A DNA stretch of 23,422 bases. Origin: Anaerococcus sp. (GTDB taxonomy: Bacteria; Bacillota; Clostridia; Tissierellales; Peptoniphilaceae). Both the position numbers and the translations under genes were made by a program. Every line of letters starts with the position of its first letter. Positions within the stretch are counted from its first letter, which is position 1. The stretch is taken from the NCBI RefSeq assembly GCF_030825785.1, contig NZ_JAPJPG010000025.1:1-23422 (forward strand). The letters run 5' to 3'. The notes under the pieces are model-generated. The model did not search any database and was not told where the DNA came from. It saw only the letters and a program-made list of their open reading frames with translations. Shown in pieces: positions 8,031 through 15,476 of the stretch.

Positions 8031-8696
8031 ATGGAATATATTAAATTAATAGGAATCCTGATTATCGTATTAGGTTTTATATTCAAACTGAATATAATCT
8101 TTACGGTTGTCCTATCAGGTTTCATCACAGCTTTGGTCTCAGGACTAAGTGTAAGCGAATTCTTGTCGATCTTAGGCGATAGTTTTGTTTCCCAAAGAAT
8201 AGTAACCATATTTATCATCACTCTTCCAGTAATAGGATTATCGGAAGAGCACGGACTTAAGCAAGTGGCTGAAAACATAGTAAAGAAAAGAGAAAACCTT
8301 TCATCAGGTGCCCTTCTTTCAGTATACCTTGCCTTTAGGGAACTTGCTGGTTTCTTGTCAATGAGAATATATGGTTTGGTCCAATTTGTTAGACCAATAA
8401 TCTTCCCAATGACTCAAGCATCAGCTGAGAAGAAAAAGGGTAAGCTTAGCGAAAAAGAAGTAGAAAGCCTAAAGGCTAGGGGAGCTGCCATGGAAAACTT
8501 CGGTAACTTCTTTGCCCAAAACACTTTCGTTGGAGCGGCAGGAGTTCTCATGATGGTGGGAACTATGGCAGAGCTTGGCTATAATGTTACAAATATCGAG
8601 CTTAGCCAATATTCAATCCCTATAGCCCTTATTACCCTAGTCCTTGGTATTATCAAAAATATCATAGACGATAAGAAGATTAAGGGAGGTAAGTAG
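8031..8696 (+). CDS. DUF969 family membrane protein
   Basis: The 221-residue protein has several hydrophobic segments (about 4-20, 22-40, 60-78, 105-125, 165-185 and 190-210) separated by a charged loop near 135-155 (KKKGKLSEKEVESLK). It resembles the DUF969 family, which is almost always encoded next to DUF979. Together they look like two halves of one ion-transporter-type carrier. AGGAGG lies 6 nt before the ATG. Its stop abuts the next ATG with no gap. The neighbouring pcp suggests transport of pyroglutamyl peptides or 5-oxoproline, which is inference from context. Confidence 0.85.
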   Translation: MEYIKLIGILIIVLGFIFKLNIIFTVVLSGFITALVSGLSVSEFLSILGDSFVSQRIVTIFIITLPVIGLSEEHGLKQVAENIVKKRENLSSGALLSVYLAFRELAGFLSMRIYGLVQFVRPIIFPMTQASAEKKKGKLSEKEVESLKARGAAMENFGNFFAQNTFVGAAGVLMMVGTMAELGYNVTNIELSQYSIPIALITLVLGIIKNIIDDKKIKGGK

Positions 8697-9626
8697 ATGA
8701 CAAGAGCAGAATTTTTCCCAATGTTTTTGGAGTTTATCTTTGTAATCATAGGCCTTCAATTCTTCTACACAGCCTATAGGGTAGCTAAGGATCCTTCCAA
8801 AGAGAAGAAGCTTACAACAATAGTTTTCTGGATAATTCTTGGAGTTCTCTTTGCTCTTGGAAAGGTCATTCCTTCAGAGATAAGCGGAATCCTCGTTGTC
8901 CTAATCGCTATAATTTCCCTTGTCGATGGAATAAAGATTAAGGGAAGTAAGGAAGTAAGTGAGAAGATTCAAATGGCATCTAGCAAAAGGCTTGGCCTTA
9001 AGGTCTTCTTGCCAGTAATAATCATGGCAGTCCTTGCTATAGCAATAGCAAAAATTATTCCGGAATCATCATCTTCAGTCTTGGGTCTTACTGCAATTAT
9101 AGCGGTAGTATTTGCCATGGTCCTTACCAAATCAAGCTTTAAGGACATGCTAGACTCATCTGATAGGATGGTTCAACAAGTGGGGGCAGTAGCAATCCTA
9201 CCACAGCTTTTGGCAGCGCTTGGAGCAATCTTTGCTGCAGCAGGGGTAGGTGATGTAATTGCTAAGATTATCGGAGGAATTATCCCAACAGTTAATCCAT
9301 GGACCGGGGCTATTGCCTATGTCTTGGGTATGGTAATATTTACCATGATTATGGGAAATGCCTTTGCAGCCTTTACAGTAATTACTGCAGGAATAGGAGT
9401 GCCTTTCGTAATAGCCCAAGGAGCAAACCCAGCAATAGCGGCAGCCCTTGCAATGACATCAGGATATTGTGGAACACTTCTTACACCAATGGCAGGTAAC
9501 TTCAACCTTTTGCCAGTGGCCCTACTAGAGATGAAAGATAAGAACAAAGTAATAAAAGAACAAGCCCTACTATCTATATTATTAATTGTAGTTCACATAC
9601 TACTTATGAGATTTTGGGCGTTTTAG
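8697..9626 (+). CDS. DUF979 family membrane protein
   Basis: The 309-residue, strongly hydrophobic protein has about eight to nine membrane segments. The sequence alternates Ala/Gly/Ile-rich helices with two re-entrant-looking stretches near 195-230 and 250-275 (PTVNPWTGAIAY; TSGYCGTLLTPMAGNFN), as in ion-transporter-superfamily carriers. It is the usual partner of DUF969. The ATG directly follows the DUF969 TAG, and GGGAGG lies just upstream inside the preceding gene. Its stop overlaps the AGGAGG of pcp, so all three genes are coupled. The transported substrate is not known from sequence; pcp linkage points to pyroglutamate-type compounds. Confidence 0.86.
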   Translation: MTRAEFFPMFLEFIFVIIGLQFFYTAYRVAKDPSKEKKLTTIVFWIILGVLFALGKVIPSEISGILVVLIAIISLVDGIKIKGSKEVSEKIQMASSKRLGLKVFLPVIIMAVLAIAIAKIIPESSSSVLGLTAIIAVVFAMVLTKSSFKDMLDSSDRMVQQVGAVAILPQLLAALGAIFAAAGVGDVIAKIIGGIIPTVNPWTGAIAYVLGMVIFTMIMGNAFAAFTVITAGIGVPFVIAQGANPAIAAALAMTSGYCGTLLTPMAGNFNLLPVALLEMKDKNKVIKEQALLSILLIVVHILLMRFWAF

Positions 9627-9630
9627 GAGG
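9625..9630 (+). promoter_or_regulatory. Ribosome binding site fixing the pcp start
   Basis: AGGAGG sits 4 nt before ATG at 9635. An upstream in-frame TTG at 9614 would place this site inside the coding region, so the ATG is preferred. Confidence 0.85.
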
Positions 9631-9634
9631 AAAT

Positions 9635-10279
9635 ATGAAAATTTTAATCACAGGATTTGATCCATTTGGAGGAGAGAAAACTAACCCAGCTATAGAATCA
9701 GTTAAAAGAATCGATGAAAATATCGAAGGAGCTGAAATCTACAAGCTAGAAATACCAACAGTATTCCACAAGGCAGCTGATAAAATCGAGGAAAAAATCA
9801 AGGAAATCAAACCAAATGTAATCCTTTCAGTAGGACAAGCTGGGGGTAGATACGGTCTATCAGTTGAAAGAGTTGCCATCAACCAAGACGATGCGAGAAT
9901 CCCTGATAACGAAGAAAACCAACCAATCGATGTTACAATCAGAGAAGACGGTAAGAATGCCTATTTTGCTACAATTCCAATCAAGGCAATGGTAGAAGAA
10001 ATCAAGAAGGAAAATATCCCAGCCTCAGTATCAAATTCAGCTGGAACCTTCGTATGTAACCACGTAATGTACCAAGACCTCTACTTAGCAGAAAAGTACG
10101 GAAATATCAAGGCAGGATTTATCCACGTACCTTTCCTTACAGAACAAGTAGTAGACAAAAAAGACACAGCATCAATGAGCCTAGACGATATAGTAAAGGG
10201 ACTAAATGCTGCTGTAAGAGCTATAGTAAAATACGCTGATAAAGAAGATTTAGAAATAACAGGTGGGGCAACCCACTAA
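9635..10279 (+). CDS. pcp: Pyrrolidone-carboxylate (pyroglutamyl) peptidase, type I
   Basis: This cytosolic cysteine peptidase (family C15) removes N-terminal pyroglutamate from peptides. The 214-residue length is typical. The start MKILITGFDPFGGEKTNP is the family N-terminus. The catalytic triad is visible as E79 (GLSVERVAIN), C141 (AGTFVCNHVMY) and H164 (GFIHVPFL). The ATG at 9635 is chosen over an upstream TTG because AGGAGG lies 4 nt before it. It is the last gene of the DUF969-DUF979-pcp operon and is followed by a strong terminator. Product pyroglutamate could be exported, hydrolysed or taken up by the adjacent membrane pair; no 5-oxoprolinase gene is in the window. Confidence 0.96.
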   Translation: MKILITGFDPFGGEKTNPAIESVKRIDENIEGAEIYKLEIPTVFHKAADKIEEKIKEIKPNVILSVGQAGGRYGLSVERVAINQDDARIPDNEENQPIDVTIREDGKNAYFATIPIKAMVEEIKKENIPASVSNSAGTFVCNHVMYQDLYLAEKYGNIKAGFIHVPFLTEQVVDKKDTASMSLDDIVKGLNAAVRAIVKYADKEDLEITGGATH

Positions 10280-10286
10280 AATATTC

Positions 10287-10325
10287 AATCCCTAGAGGCA
10301 AGTACCTTTAGGGATTTTTATTTTG
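10287..10325 (+). terminator. Terminator after pcp
   Basis: AATCCCTAGAGG at 10287-10298 pairs with CCTTTAGGGATT at 10305-10316 (one G-U) around a 6-nt loop, followed by TTTATTTT. Confidence 0.88.
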
Positions 10326-10339
10326 GGTATTAATATAGG

Positions 10340-10346
10340 AAGGAGG
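10340..10346 (+). promoter_or_regulatory. Ribosome binding site fixing the hydrolase start
   Basis: AAGGAGG lies 6 nt before ATG at 10353. A longer in-frame reading from 10323 would run through the terminator tail and this site, so it is rejected. Confidence 0.85.
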
Positions 10347-10352
10347 ACTTAT

Positions 10353-11360
10353 ATGAAATATTTTTTAATAATCGTATTAATCCTACTTATACCTCAAATC
10401 TACTATTACATACAAGAAAGAAGGTATAGGTCGATTAATCGAGGTAAGAAATTTTACAAGAAGTTTGACGTTAGAAGTATATCAAACTATAGGGAATATT
10501 ATCTAACAGGAGCAGATGGTTTCGATAGCTTTGTAAGAGAGCTAGAAAATGAGAATCCAAAGGCAGTTGTTCAACTAGTTCATGGTATGAGTGAGCATGG
10601 TGGAAACTATATGGACTTTGCAAAATATCTAAATGATAATGGTTATGCAGTTGTAATTCACGATCATAGGGGGCATGGTAAATCCCTAAGCGAAAGATAT
10701 CCCAACGGCCACATGCAAAGAGCAAGTGAGCTTGTAAATGATACGTCTATGGTCACAAAATATATAAAGACTAAATATAAAGATGTGCCAATATACATGC
10801 TTGGCCACTCAATGGGATCTATGACAGCTAGGGTATTCTTGCAAGAAAATGATGATTTGATAAGTAAACTTATCCTAACTGGAACGCCACCACAAGAAGG
10901 ATTTGCAAAAGTTGCCTTTTTCTTTGCAAATGTATTTTGCTTTTATATAGGAAGTCATCAAAGATCAAATATAATTAATCATATAGTTGGGACTGGGGAT
11001 GATTCGCTAGACTTTATATCTTATGATGAGAAAAATAGACTTGATAAATACAATGATACGATGAGGATATTTAACTTCACCATTGGTTACACTAAGGTTT
11101 TGATAGAAATAAATAAAAAATTATCCCAAAAATCAAAATATAAAATGAAAAACAGATCTCTTCCAATATACAACTTAACTGGAAGAGATGATATGATAAC
11201 AAAGGGTGAAAAAGGAGTAAGTAGATCTCTAAAGCTCCTAAAGGATTTGGGATATAAAAATATAGCAAGCAAATCCTATGAAAAAATGCGTCATGAAATC
11301 CTAAATGAAACAGATAAGGATATAGTTTATGAAGATATCCTAAAAATATTAGAAGACTAA
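10353..11360 (+). CDS. Membrane-anchored alpha/beta hydrolase (serine aminopeptidase S33 / monoacylglycerol-lipase-like)
   Basis: The 335-residue protein begins with one hydrophobic segment (about 3-20, YFLIIVLILLIPQIYYYI) that should anchor it in the membrane. An alpha/beta-hydrolase domain follows. The oxyanion region is VHGMSEHGGNY at 77-86, DHRGHGKS is at 104-111 and the nucleophile elbow is GHSMGS with S153. The acid is probably D279 or D280 in GRDDMI, and the histidine is H314 in MRHEILNE. This order matches Hydrolase_4 proteins such as monoacylglycerol lipases and lysophospholipases that act on lipid esters; the exact substrate is unknown. It begins 29 nt after the pcp terminator tail, leaving little room for its own promoter. 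Confidence 0.88.
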   Translation: MKYFLIIVLILLIPQIYYYIQERRYRSINRGKKFYKKFDVRSISNYREYYLTGADGFDSFVRELENENPKAVVQLVHGMSEHGGNYMDFAKYLNDNGYAVVIHDHRGHGKSLSERYPNGHMQRASELVNDTSMVTKYIKTKYKDVPIYMLGHSMGSMTARVFLQENDDLISKLILTGTPPQEGFAKVAFFFANVFCFYIGSHQRSNIINHIVGTGDDSLDFISYDEKNRLDKYNDTMRIFNFTIGYTKVLIEINKKLSQKSKYKMKNRSLPIYNLTGRDDMITKGEKGVSRSLKLLKDLGYKNIASKSYEKMRHEILNETDKDIVYEDILKILED

Positions 11361-11390
11361 TTATTAAACATGGGTAAAATAATAGTAGAA

Positions 11391-11397
11391 AAGGAGG
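11391..11397 (+). promoter_or_regulatory. Ribosome binding site fixing the small-protein start
   Basis: AAGGAGG lies 5 nt before ATG at 11403. An in-frame ATG at 11370 lacks such a site and would add only 11 residues. Confidence 0.75.
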
Positions 11398-11402
11398 ATA
11401 TT

Positions 11403-11555
11403 ATGACTGAAAAGAAAGAAAAAGATATCAAAAAAGAAGAAAAGAATATAAAAGACGGCGAGTACTGCGGAGTTGAAAAATTCAATGGAAAAAAATTCAA
11501 CACTTGCACAGGCGAAGAAATAGTAGAAGAAGGATACAAGAATCCTGACAAGTAA
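11403..11555 (+). CDS. Small 50-residue two-cysteine protein of unknown function
   Basis: No family is recognised. The first 20 residues are almost entirely Lys and Glu (KKEKDIKKEEKNIK) and should be helical or disordered. The second half holds two cysteines 13 residues apart, in EYCGVEKF and NTCTGEEI, separated by FNGKKFN. There is no signal peptide or membrane segment. The start is set by a full AAGGAGG at ideal spacing, and the codon pattern matches its neighbours, which supports a real gene despite its size. It is 42 nt downstream of the hydrolase and just before a large hairpin. A metal- or disulfide-bearing mini-domain is possible but only inferred from the cysteine pair. Confidence 0.68.
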   Translation: MTEKKEKDIKKEEKNIKDGEYCGVEKFNGKKFNTCTGEEIVEEGYKNPDK

Positions 11556-11567
11556 ATAAATAATTAT

Positions 11568-11660
11568 AGCCAAAATCTCTTGGGATAGACTTTAGGTTGA
11601 AAGCTTATATCTTACGATTAGCTCAGCTTTACAAGTTTAGACTGGAGATTTTGGCTTTTT
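11568..11660 (+). terminator. Long-range closed hairpin with U-tract; terminator or structured RNA
   Basis: AGCCAAAATCTC at 11568-11579 is perfectly complementary to GAGATTTTGGCT at 11645-11656, and TTTTT follows. The 12-bp closing stem encloses 65 nt, unusually long for a simple terminator. Inside, TTGAAAGCT near 11597-11605 can pair with AGCTTTaCAA near 11624-11633 with one bulge. It ends the hydrolase/small-protein transcript; whether it is also a small RNA or ligand-binding element is open. The rest of 11556-11782 is AT-rich with no gene. Confidence 0.72.
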
Positions 11661-11782
11661 ATTTGCCTATTTTTAATCGATAAATCAGAGTATTATTCAA
11701 TTTTATATCTTAATTTTCAATTTGCTTTATAGAAAAATTAAAAGGTGTAAAGTGTATAGGTAGAAAATATGAGGAGGAAATT

Positions 11783-12730
11783 ATGAATAATAGAAATAAA
11801 GTTGTCTTGATAGGGGATGGTTTTGTAGGAAGCTCCTACGCTTTTGCTCTAGTAAACTCAACACTTGCAAGTGAGCTTGTAATTATAGATATAAGAAAAG
11901 ATAAGGAAGTAGCTGATGTCAACGATCTTTTGGATGCGACAGTCCTAACATCATCTGCAACCATCGTTAGAAGTGGAAGCTATGAAGATTGTAAAGATAG
12001 TGACCTTGTAGTACTCGCCTATGGAAATAGTCAGAAAAATCTTGTAAATAGGCTTGATGATATCAAGATTGCAACAGAAATGGTCCTAGATACAGTTCCA
12101 AAAGTTGTAGAAAATGGCTACGACGGGGTAATCCTTCTTGCAACAAATCCAGTTGATGTCATAGCAAGGGTTGTTGAGGAAGTTTCAGGCTTTCCTTCTG
12201 AGAGAATCGTAGGAACTGGAACTAGCCTTGACTCAGCAAGATTTGCCCAATATCTCGCCCTTGAAACATGCTTTAATGTAGCTGATATCAACGCTTATGT
12301 TATAGGTGAGCATGGAAACTCTTCTGTTGCTGTCTGGTCAAATGCCAATATTAATGGGATTGGAATCGATCAATTTATCGACAATATAGACGATTCCTAC
12401 AAGGATAAGGTAGGAGAGATGATTAGAGATAAGGCCTTTAGGATTATTAAGGGTAAGGGTGCGACTCACTTTGGTATAGCTAATTGTCTTCTAGCCTTTA
12501 CAAGGGCAATCCTTCTTGACGAGAAGAGAGTTCTTATGGCATCTGCTAAGCTTAATGGAGAGTATAAGAACGAGGGACTCTATACAGGAGTACCTACTGT
12601 AATCGGCAAAAATGGTGCAGAGAAAATCCTAGAGATGCCAATAGATAAGAGAGAACAAGACATGTTTGATAAGTCATGTAGGGACCTTAAGGAAAACTTC
12701 TTGATGGCAGATTTAAAGAAAAATAGATAA
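11783..12730 (+). CDS. L-lactate / L-2-hydroxyacid dehydrogenase family enzyme
   Basis: This NAD-dependent enzyme of the LDH/MDH superfamily reduces a 2-oxoacid to an L-2-hydroxyacid. At 315 residues it has family length. The dinucleotide loop is GDGFVG at 11-16 with D36 selecting NAD. Catalytic residues are present: R90, D150 and R153 (TSLDSARF), and H177 (IGEHGNS). The mobile loop that is QKPGETR in lactate dehydrogenases reads QKNLVNR at 84-90: Q84 and R90 are kept but P, G, E and T are lost. EHGNS rather than EHGDS also recalls L-2-hydroxyisocaproate dehydrogenase. Pyruvate may therefore not be the best substrate. GAGGAGG precedes the ATG. A weak TTGCTT-18-TGTAAA at 11722-11751 is the best promoter seen. 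Confidence 0.88.
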   Translation: MNNRNKVVLIGDGFVGSSYAFALVNSTLASELVIIDIRKDKEVADVNDLLDATVLTSSATIVRSGSYEDCKDSDLVVLAYGNSQKNLVNRLDDIKIATEMVLDTVPKVVENGYDGVILLATNPVDVIARVVEEVSGFPSERIVGTGTSLDSARFAQYLALETCFNVADINAYVIGEHGNSSVAVWSNANINGIGIDQFIDNIDDSYKDKVGEMIRDKAFRIIKGKGATHFGIANCLLAFTRAILLDEKRVLMASAKLNGEYKNEGLYTGVPTVIGKNGAEKILEMPIDKREQDMFDKSCRDLKENFLMADLKKNR

Positions 12731-12764
12731 GAAGATTAATTAGAATAAACTTAAGTAATAATTA

Positions 12765-12806
12765 AAGCTCCCGATTAGGAAAGCCTAGTCAGGAGCTTAT
12801 TTTATT
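12765..12806. terminator. Bidirectional terminator between ldh-like gene and cyuA
   Basis: AAGCTCC-C-GATTAGG at 12765-12779 pairs with CCTAGTC-A-GGAGCTT at 12784-12798, one internal mismatch and one G-U, around a 4-nt AAAG loop. ATTTTATT follows on the plus strand and CTTTAATTATT on the minus. It overlaps the cyuA stop region. Confidence 0.85.
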
Positions 12807-14070
12807 CAAAGTCTTTGAGATAGTCGTCCTTGCCTATCATCTCGCTTAAGACGACCTCGTCAGTCTTTTTCATTCCGTATTTTGCAATTCTTGCAACTGT
12901 ATCGATCGTTTTGTCTATATTTTCTTTGACTATGCCATCTCCTACTTCAAAGGAATTGTCTGTCTTGGCCTGCATATAGGCAAGGCTCGCATTTCTAAGG
13001 CTTGAAGCAATCTTCATAGCACAAGAGGACTTGGCCCCGTCACATATTATGCCCGAGTTTACGGCTAGGGCGTTAGTAATCGTATCTTCTACAATCTTCT
13101 TCTCTTCTTTGTTTAGAAAAGCAATGGAAGCGATAGCTGCAGCAGAGGCAGATACTACTCCACAGTAAGCAGAAAGCTTGCCTATCTTGTTTTTGATATA
13201 CAAGGCAATTAGATTAGAAAATATAAGGGCCCTGTAGAGCTCATCTTCTGAGAAATCATTGTCTCTGGCATATAAGATTACAGGGACTGAGGTAGTAATT
13301 CCTTGATTTCCTGATCCTGAGTTAATGATTACAGGCAGCTCACAGCCGTTCATCCTAGCATCAGATCCTGCTGCAGCAAAGGCAGCGAGCTTCTCATAGT
13401 AGTTTGATGGGTCATTATTTAGGATGAGTTTTCCTATATTAGCTCCCCAGTCGTTTTTGATTCCTTCTTCTGCGATTTTTTCATTAAAAGAAATTTGCCT
13501 ATCGAGAATTTCCTTGATATCAGAATAATCACAAGTTCTAGCAAAATCATAAACCTTATCGAAAGAAAAGTCAATATCCTCTTTTACTGCTTCTTCCTTT
13601 TCCTTTTGATATATTAGCTTGCCGTCCTTTTTTATTTCAATAATATTGGTATGGCTATCAGCTATAGTGACACTTGCTGTAGACTTTTTATTTTCAAGGA
13701 TGATTTGGATAAAAAGCCCCTCATGTTCTTTGGCGAGATTTACCCTTACCAGCCCTTCTTCTATAATCTTATCACAGAAATCAAGCTTAGTCTTATCAAC
13801 ATCTGATAGGACTTCAAGTTCCCTATTAGGGTCCCCTAAATATATACCAGCAACTACTGATATCTCTATTCCCTTCCTACCCATGGTGGAAGGGACGGTT
13901 ACAGAGTTAGCGTTTTTAATGATATTGCTAGAAAGATTTGCGATAATTTTTTCTGGATCAGATCCTAGAACCTCTCTTGCCTTAGCTGATGCGTAGGCTA
14001 TAGCAATTGGCTCAGTACAACCTGTGGCTGGGATTAGCTCTTCTTTGATTAGTTCTTTAAAGTCAGTCAT
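12802..14070 (-). CDS. cyuA: L-cysteine desulfidase (CyuA / UPF0597 family)
   Basis: The 422-residue protein belongs to the serine-dehydratase-alpha-like UPF0597 family (E. coli CyuA/YhaM, methanogen cysteine desulfidase). These iron-sulfur enzymes split L-cysteine into pyruvate, ammonia and sulfide without PLP. The hallmark N-terminus is PATGCTEPIAIAYA with C18. The central MNGCELPVIINSGSGNQG lies at 240-257, and further conserved cysteines occur at C303 (AYCGVVSA), C343 and C350 (IICDGAKSSCAMK); some of these should hold the cluster. It follows the symporter gene by 2 nt in the same operon, implying that the symporter brings in its substrate. L-serine dehydratase activity is an alternative, since older annotations use that name. 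Confidence 0.9.
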   Translation of the reverse strand: MTDFKELIKEELIPATGCTEPIAIAYASAKAREVLGSDPEKIIANLSSNIIKNANSVTVPSTMGRKGIEISVVAGIYLGDPNRELEVLSDVDKTKLDFCDKIIEEGLVRVNLAKEHEGLFIQIILENKKSTASVTIADSHTNIIEIKKDGKLIYQKEKEEAVKEDIDFSFDKVYDFARTCDYSDIKEILDRQISFNEKIAEEGIKNDWGANIGKLILNNDPSNYYEKLAAFAAAGSDARMNGCELPVIINSGSGNQGITTSVPVILYARDNDFSEDELYRALIFSNLIALYIKNKIGKLSAYCGVVSASAAAIASIAFLNKEEKKIVEDTITNALAVNSGIICDGAKSSCAMKIASSLRNASLAYMQAKTDNSFEVGDGIVKENIDKTIDTVARIAKYGMKKTDEVVLSEMIGKDDYLKDFE

Positions 14071-14072
14071 AA

Positions 14073-15266
14073 CTAGGACCTTGCCTTGTTTGGAACCTTA
14101 CCCAAAAGTCCAGTAACCATTAGGGCGATAGCTCCATCTCCTGTTATGTTACAAGCTGTTCCGAAGGAATCTTGGAGAGCAAATATTGAAAGGATTAGGG
14201 CAGTTCCAGTCGCATCAAAGCCAAGAATAGAAGTGATAAGACCTAAAGAGGCCATAACAGTTCCTCCAGGAACTCCTGGCGCTCCTATAGCAAATATTCC
14301 AAGAAGAAGGATGAAAAGAATCATATTTCCTGTGCTTGGGAGAGAACCGTAGAGGACTTGGCTTACTATCATTACGAAAAATGTTTCTGTAAGGACTGAT
14401 CCACAAAGGTGGGTGTTAGAGCAAAGTGAAACTACGAAGTCTCTAATCTTTGGATCTAGGGTCTTTGCCTTTCTTGAACACTGAAGTGAAACTGAAAGTG
14501 TTGCAGCTGAAGACATTGTTCCAAGGGCAGTAACATAGGCTGGTGGATAATATTTCAAGACTTCTATAGGATTTGTCTTAGAAAAAATTCCGCCGAGACC
14601 ATAAAGTAGGGCTAACCAAATATAATGGCCCAAAATCACGATTACTATGACCTTGAGAAATACTGGAAATTGGCTTAGGATTACTCCTTCATAGGAAAGT
14701 TCTGCGAAGGTTGTCGCAATATAAAAAGGTAGTACTTTAATTATTACTCTATTTACTATCTCAAGAACCATATTGTTGAACTCTCTTAAAAGATTGGCCC
14801 AAGTTTCAGATTTGGTCCATATTACTGCAAGACCAAAAAGAATCGCAGTGACAAGAGCGGTCATTACAGGCATGATGGAAGGGATATCCATTTGGAATAA
14901 AATCTCTGGGATTTTCTTTCCAGCTTCTGTTGCACTAACTATGTGTAGGTGTGGGATTATAGCTTTTCCAGCGATAAAGGAGAAAAGAGCAGCTCCCACT
15001 GATGAAAGATAACAAATAATTAGGGTTAGGGATAAGACCTTACCCGCACTTTCGTTTAAGGATACTATAGCTGGGGTAATAAATGCAAGGATTATGATAG
15101 GTACTATGTAGTTGATTAGATTACTCAAAATATTTTTGATTGTAGAAATCACTTGGATTGCACCTTCGTTTGCAATATCACCTAGGAAAATTCCTATAGC
15201 AATGGCTATAATTAGCTTAAAAAGTAAGCTGTTAAGAAATGATTTTTTAACTTTTGCGTCTGACAT
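14073..15266 (-). CDS. Dicarboxylate/amino acid:cation symporter (DAACS family)
   Basis: The 397-residue membrane protein has about eight helices and the two re-entrant hairpins of the glutamate-transporter fold. HP1 is suggested by ALGTMSSAATLSVSLQCS near 248-265 and HP2 by IGAPGVPGGTVMASLG near 327-342. The final helix has DSFGTACNITGDGAIAL, which carries the conserved Asp and Asn that bind substrate amino group and cations. The motifs place it with Na+- or H+-coupled carriers of glutamate, aspartate, serine or similar amino acids. With cyuA 2 nt downstream, cysteine (or serine) import is the likely job, by inference. AGGAGG precedes its ATG by 5 nt. Confidence 0.92.
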   Translation of the reverse strand: MSDAKVKKSFLNSLLFKLIIAIAIGIFLGDIANEGAIQVISTIKNILSNLINYIVPIIILAFITPAIVSLNESAGKVLSLTLIICYLSSVGAALFSFIAGKAIIPHLHIVSATEAGKKIPEILFQMDIPSIMPVMTALVTAILFGLAVIWTKSETWANLLREFNNMVLEIVNRVIIKVLPFYIATTFAELSYEGVILSQFPVFLKVIVIVILGHYIWLALLYGLGGIFSKTNPIEVLKYYPPAYVTALGTMSSAATLSVSLQCSRKAKTLDPKIRDFVVSLCSNTHLCGSVLTETFFVMIVSQVLYGSLPSTGNMILFILLLGIFAIGAPGVPGGTVMASLGLITSILGFDATGTALILSIFALQDSFGTACNITGDGAIALMVTGLLGKVPNKARS

Positions 15267-15298
15267 ACAGACCTCCTAATAAATATATTTATAAATAA

Positions 15299-15327
15299 AT
15301 TATAAGCTATAGGAAATTTTTGGTCAA
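15299..15327 (-). promoter_or_regulatory. Promoter of the symporter-cyuA operon
   Basis: The minus strand has TTGACC (plus 15322-15327), a 17-bp spacer and a perfect TATAAT (plus 15299-15304), about 33 nt before the ATG. The short 5' UTR is AT-rich with a palindromic ATAAATATATTTAT stretch at about 15280-15293 that could bind a regulator. Confidence 0.8.
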
Positions 15328-15391
15328 GAAAAAGTTTTCATAGGCTAAGTTTAGTTTTAAGAAGACTTATTCCTGAGATTATTCTCACCTG

Positions 15392-15443
15392 TTGTAAAAA
15401 TAATTAATAAAGCTATAAAAAGATTATGATTTTATGGTATACT
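15392..15443 (+). promoter_or_regulatory. Candidate promoters of the pot operon
   Basis: Two choices are visible. TTGTAA (15392-15397) is followed after 16 bp by TATAAA (15414-15419). Closer in, TGG-TATACT (15435-15443) is an extended -10 with no clear -35. Both precede AGGAGG and the potA ATG at 15477. Confidence 0.5.
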
Positions 15444-15476
15444 TTTCTATAAGATAAGAAGAAAGTAGGAGGGAAG

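Noticed and set aside
9614..9634. N-terminal extension of pcp from TTG
   Set aside because: It would translate through AGGAGG and add residues before the canonical MKILITGFDPFGG start.
10323..10352. N-terminal extension of the hydrolase
   Set aside because: It starts in the terminator tail and includes the AAGGAGG site; ATG 10353 gives a normal membrane anchor.
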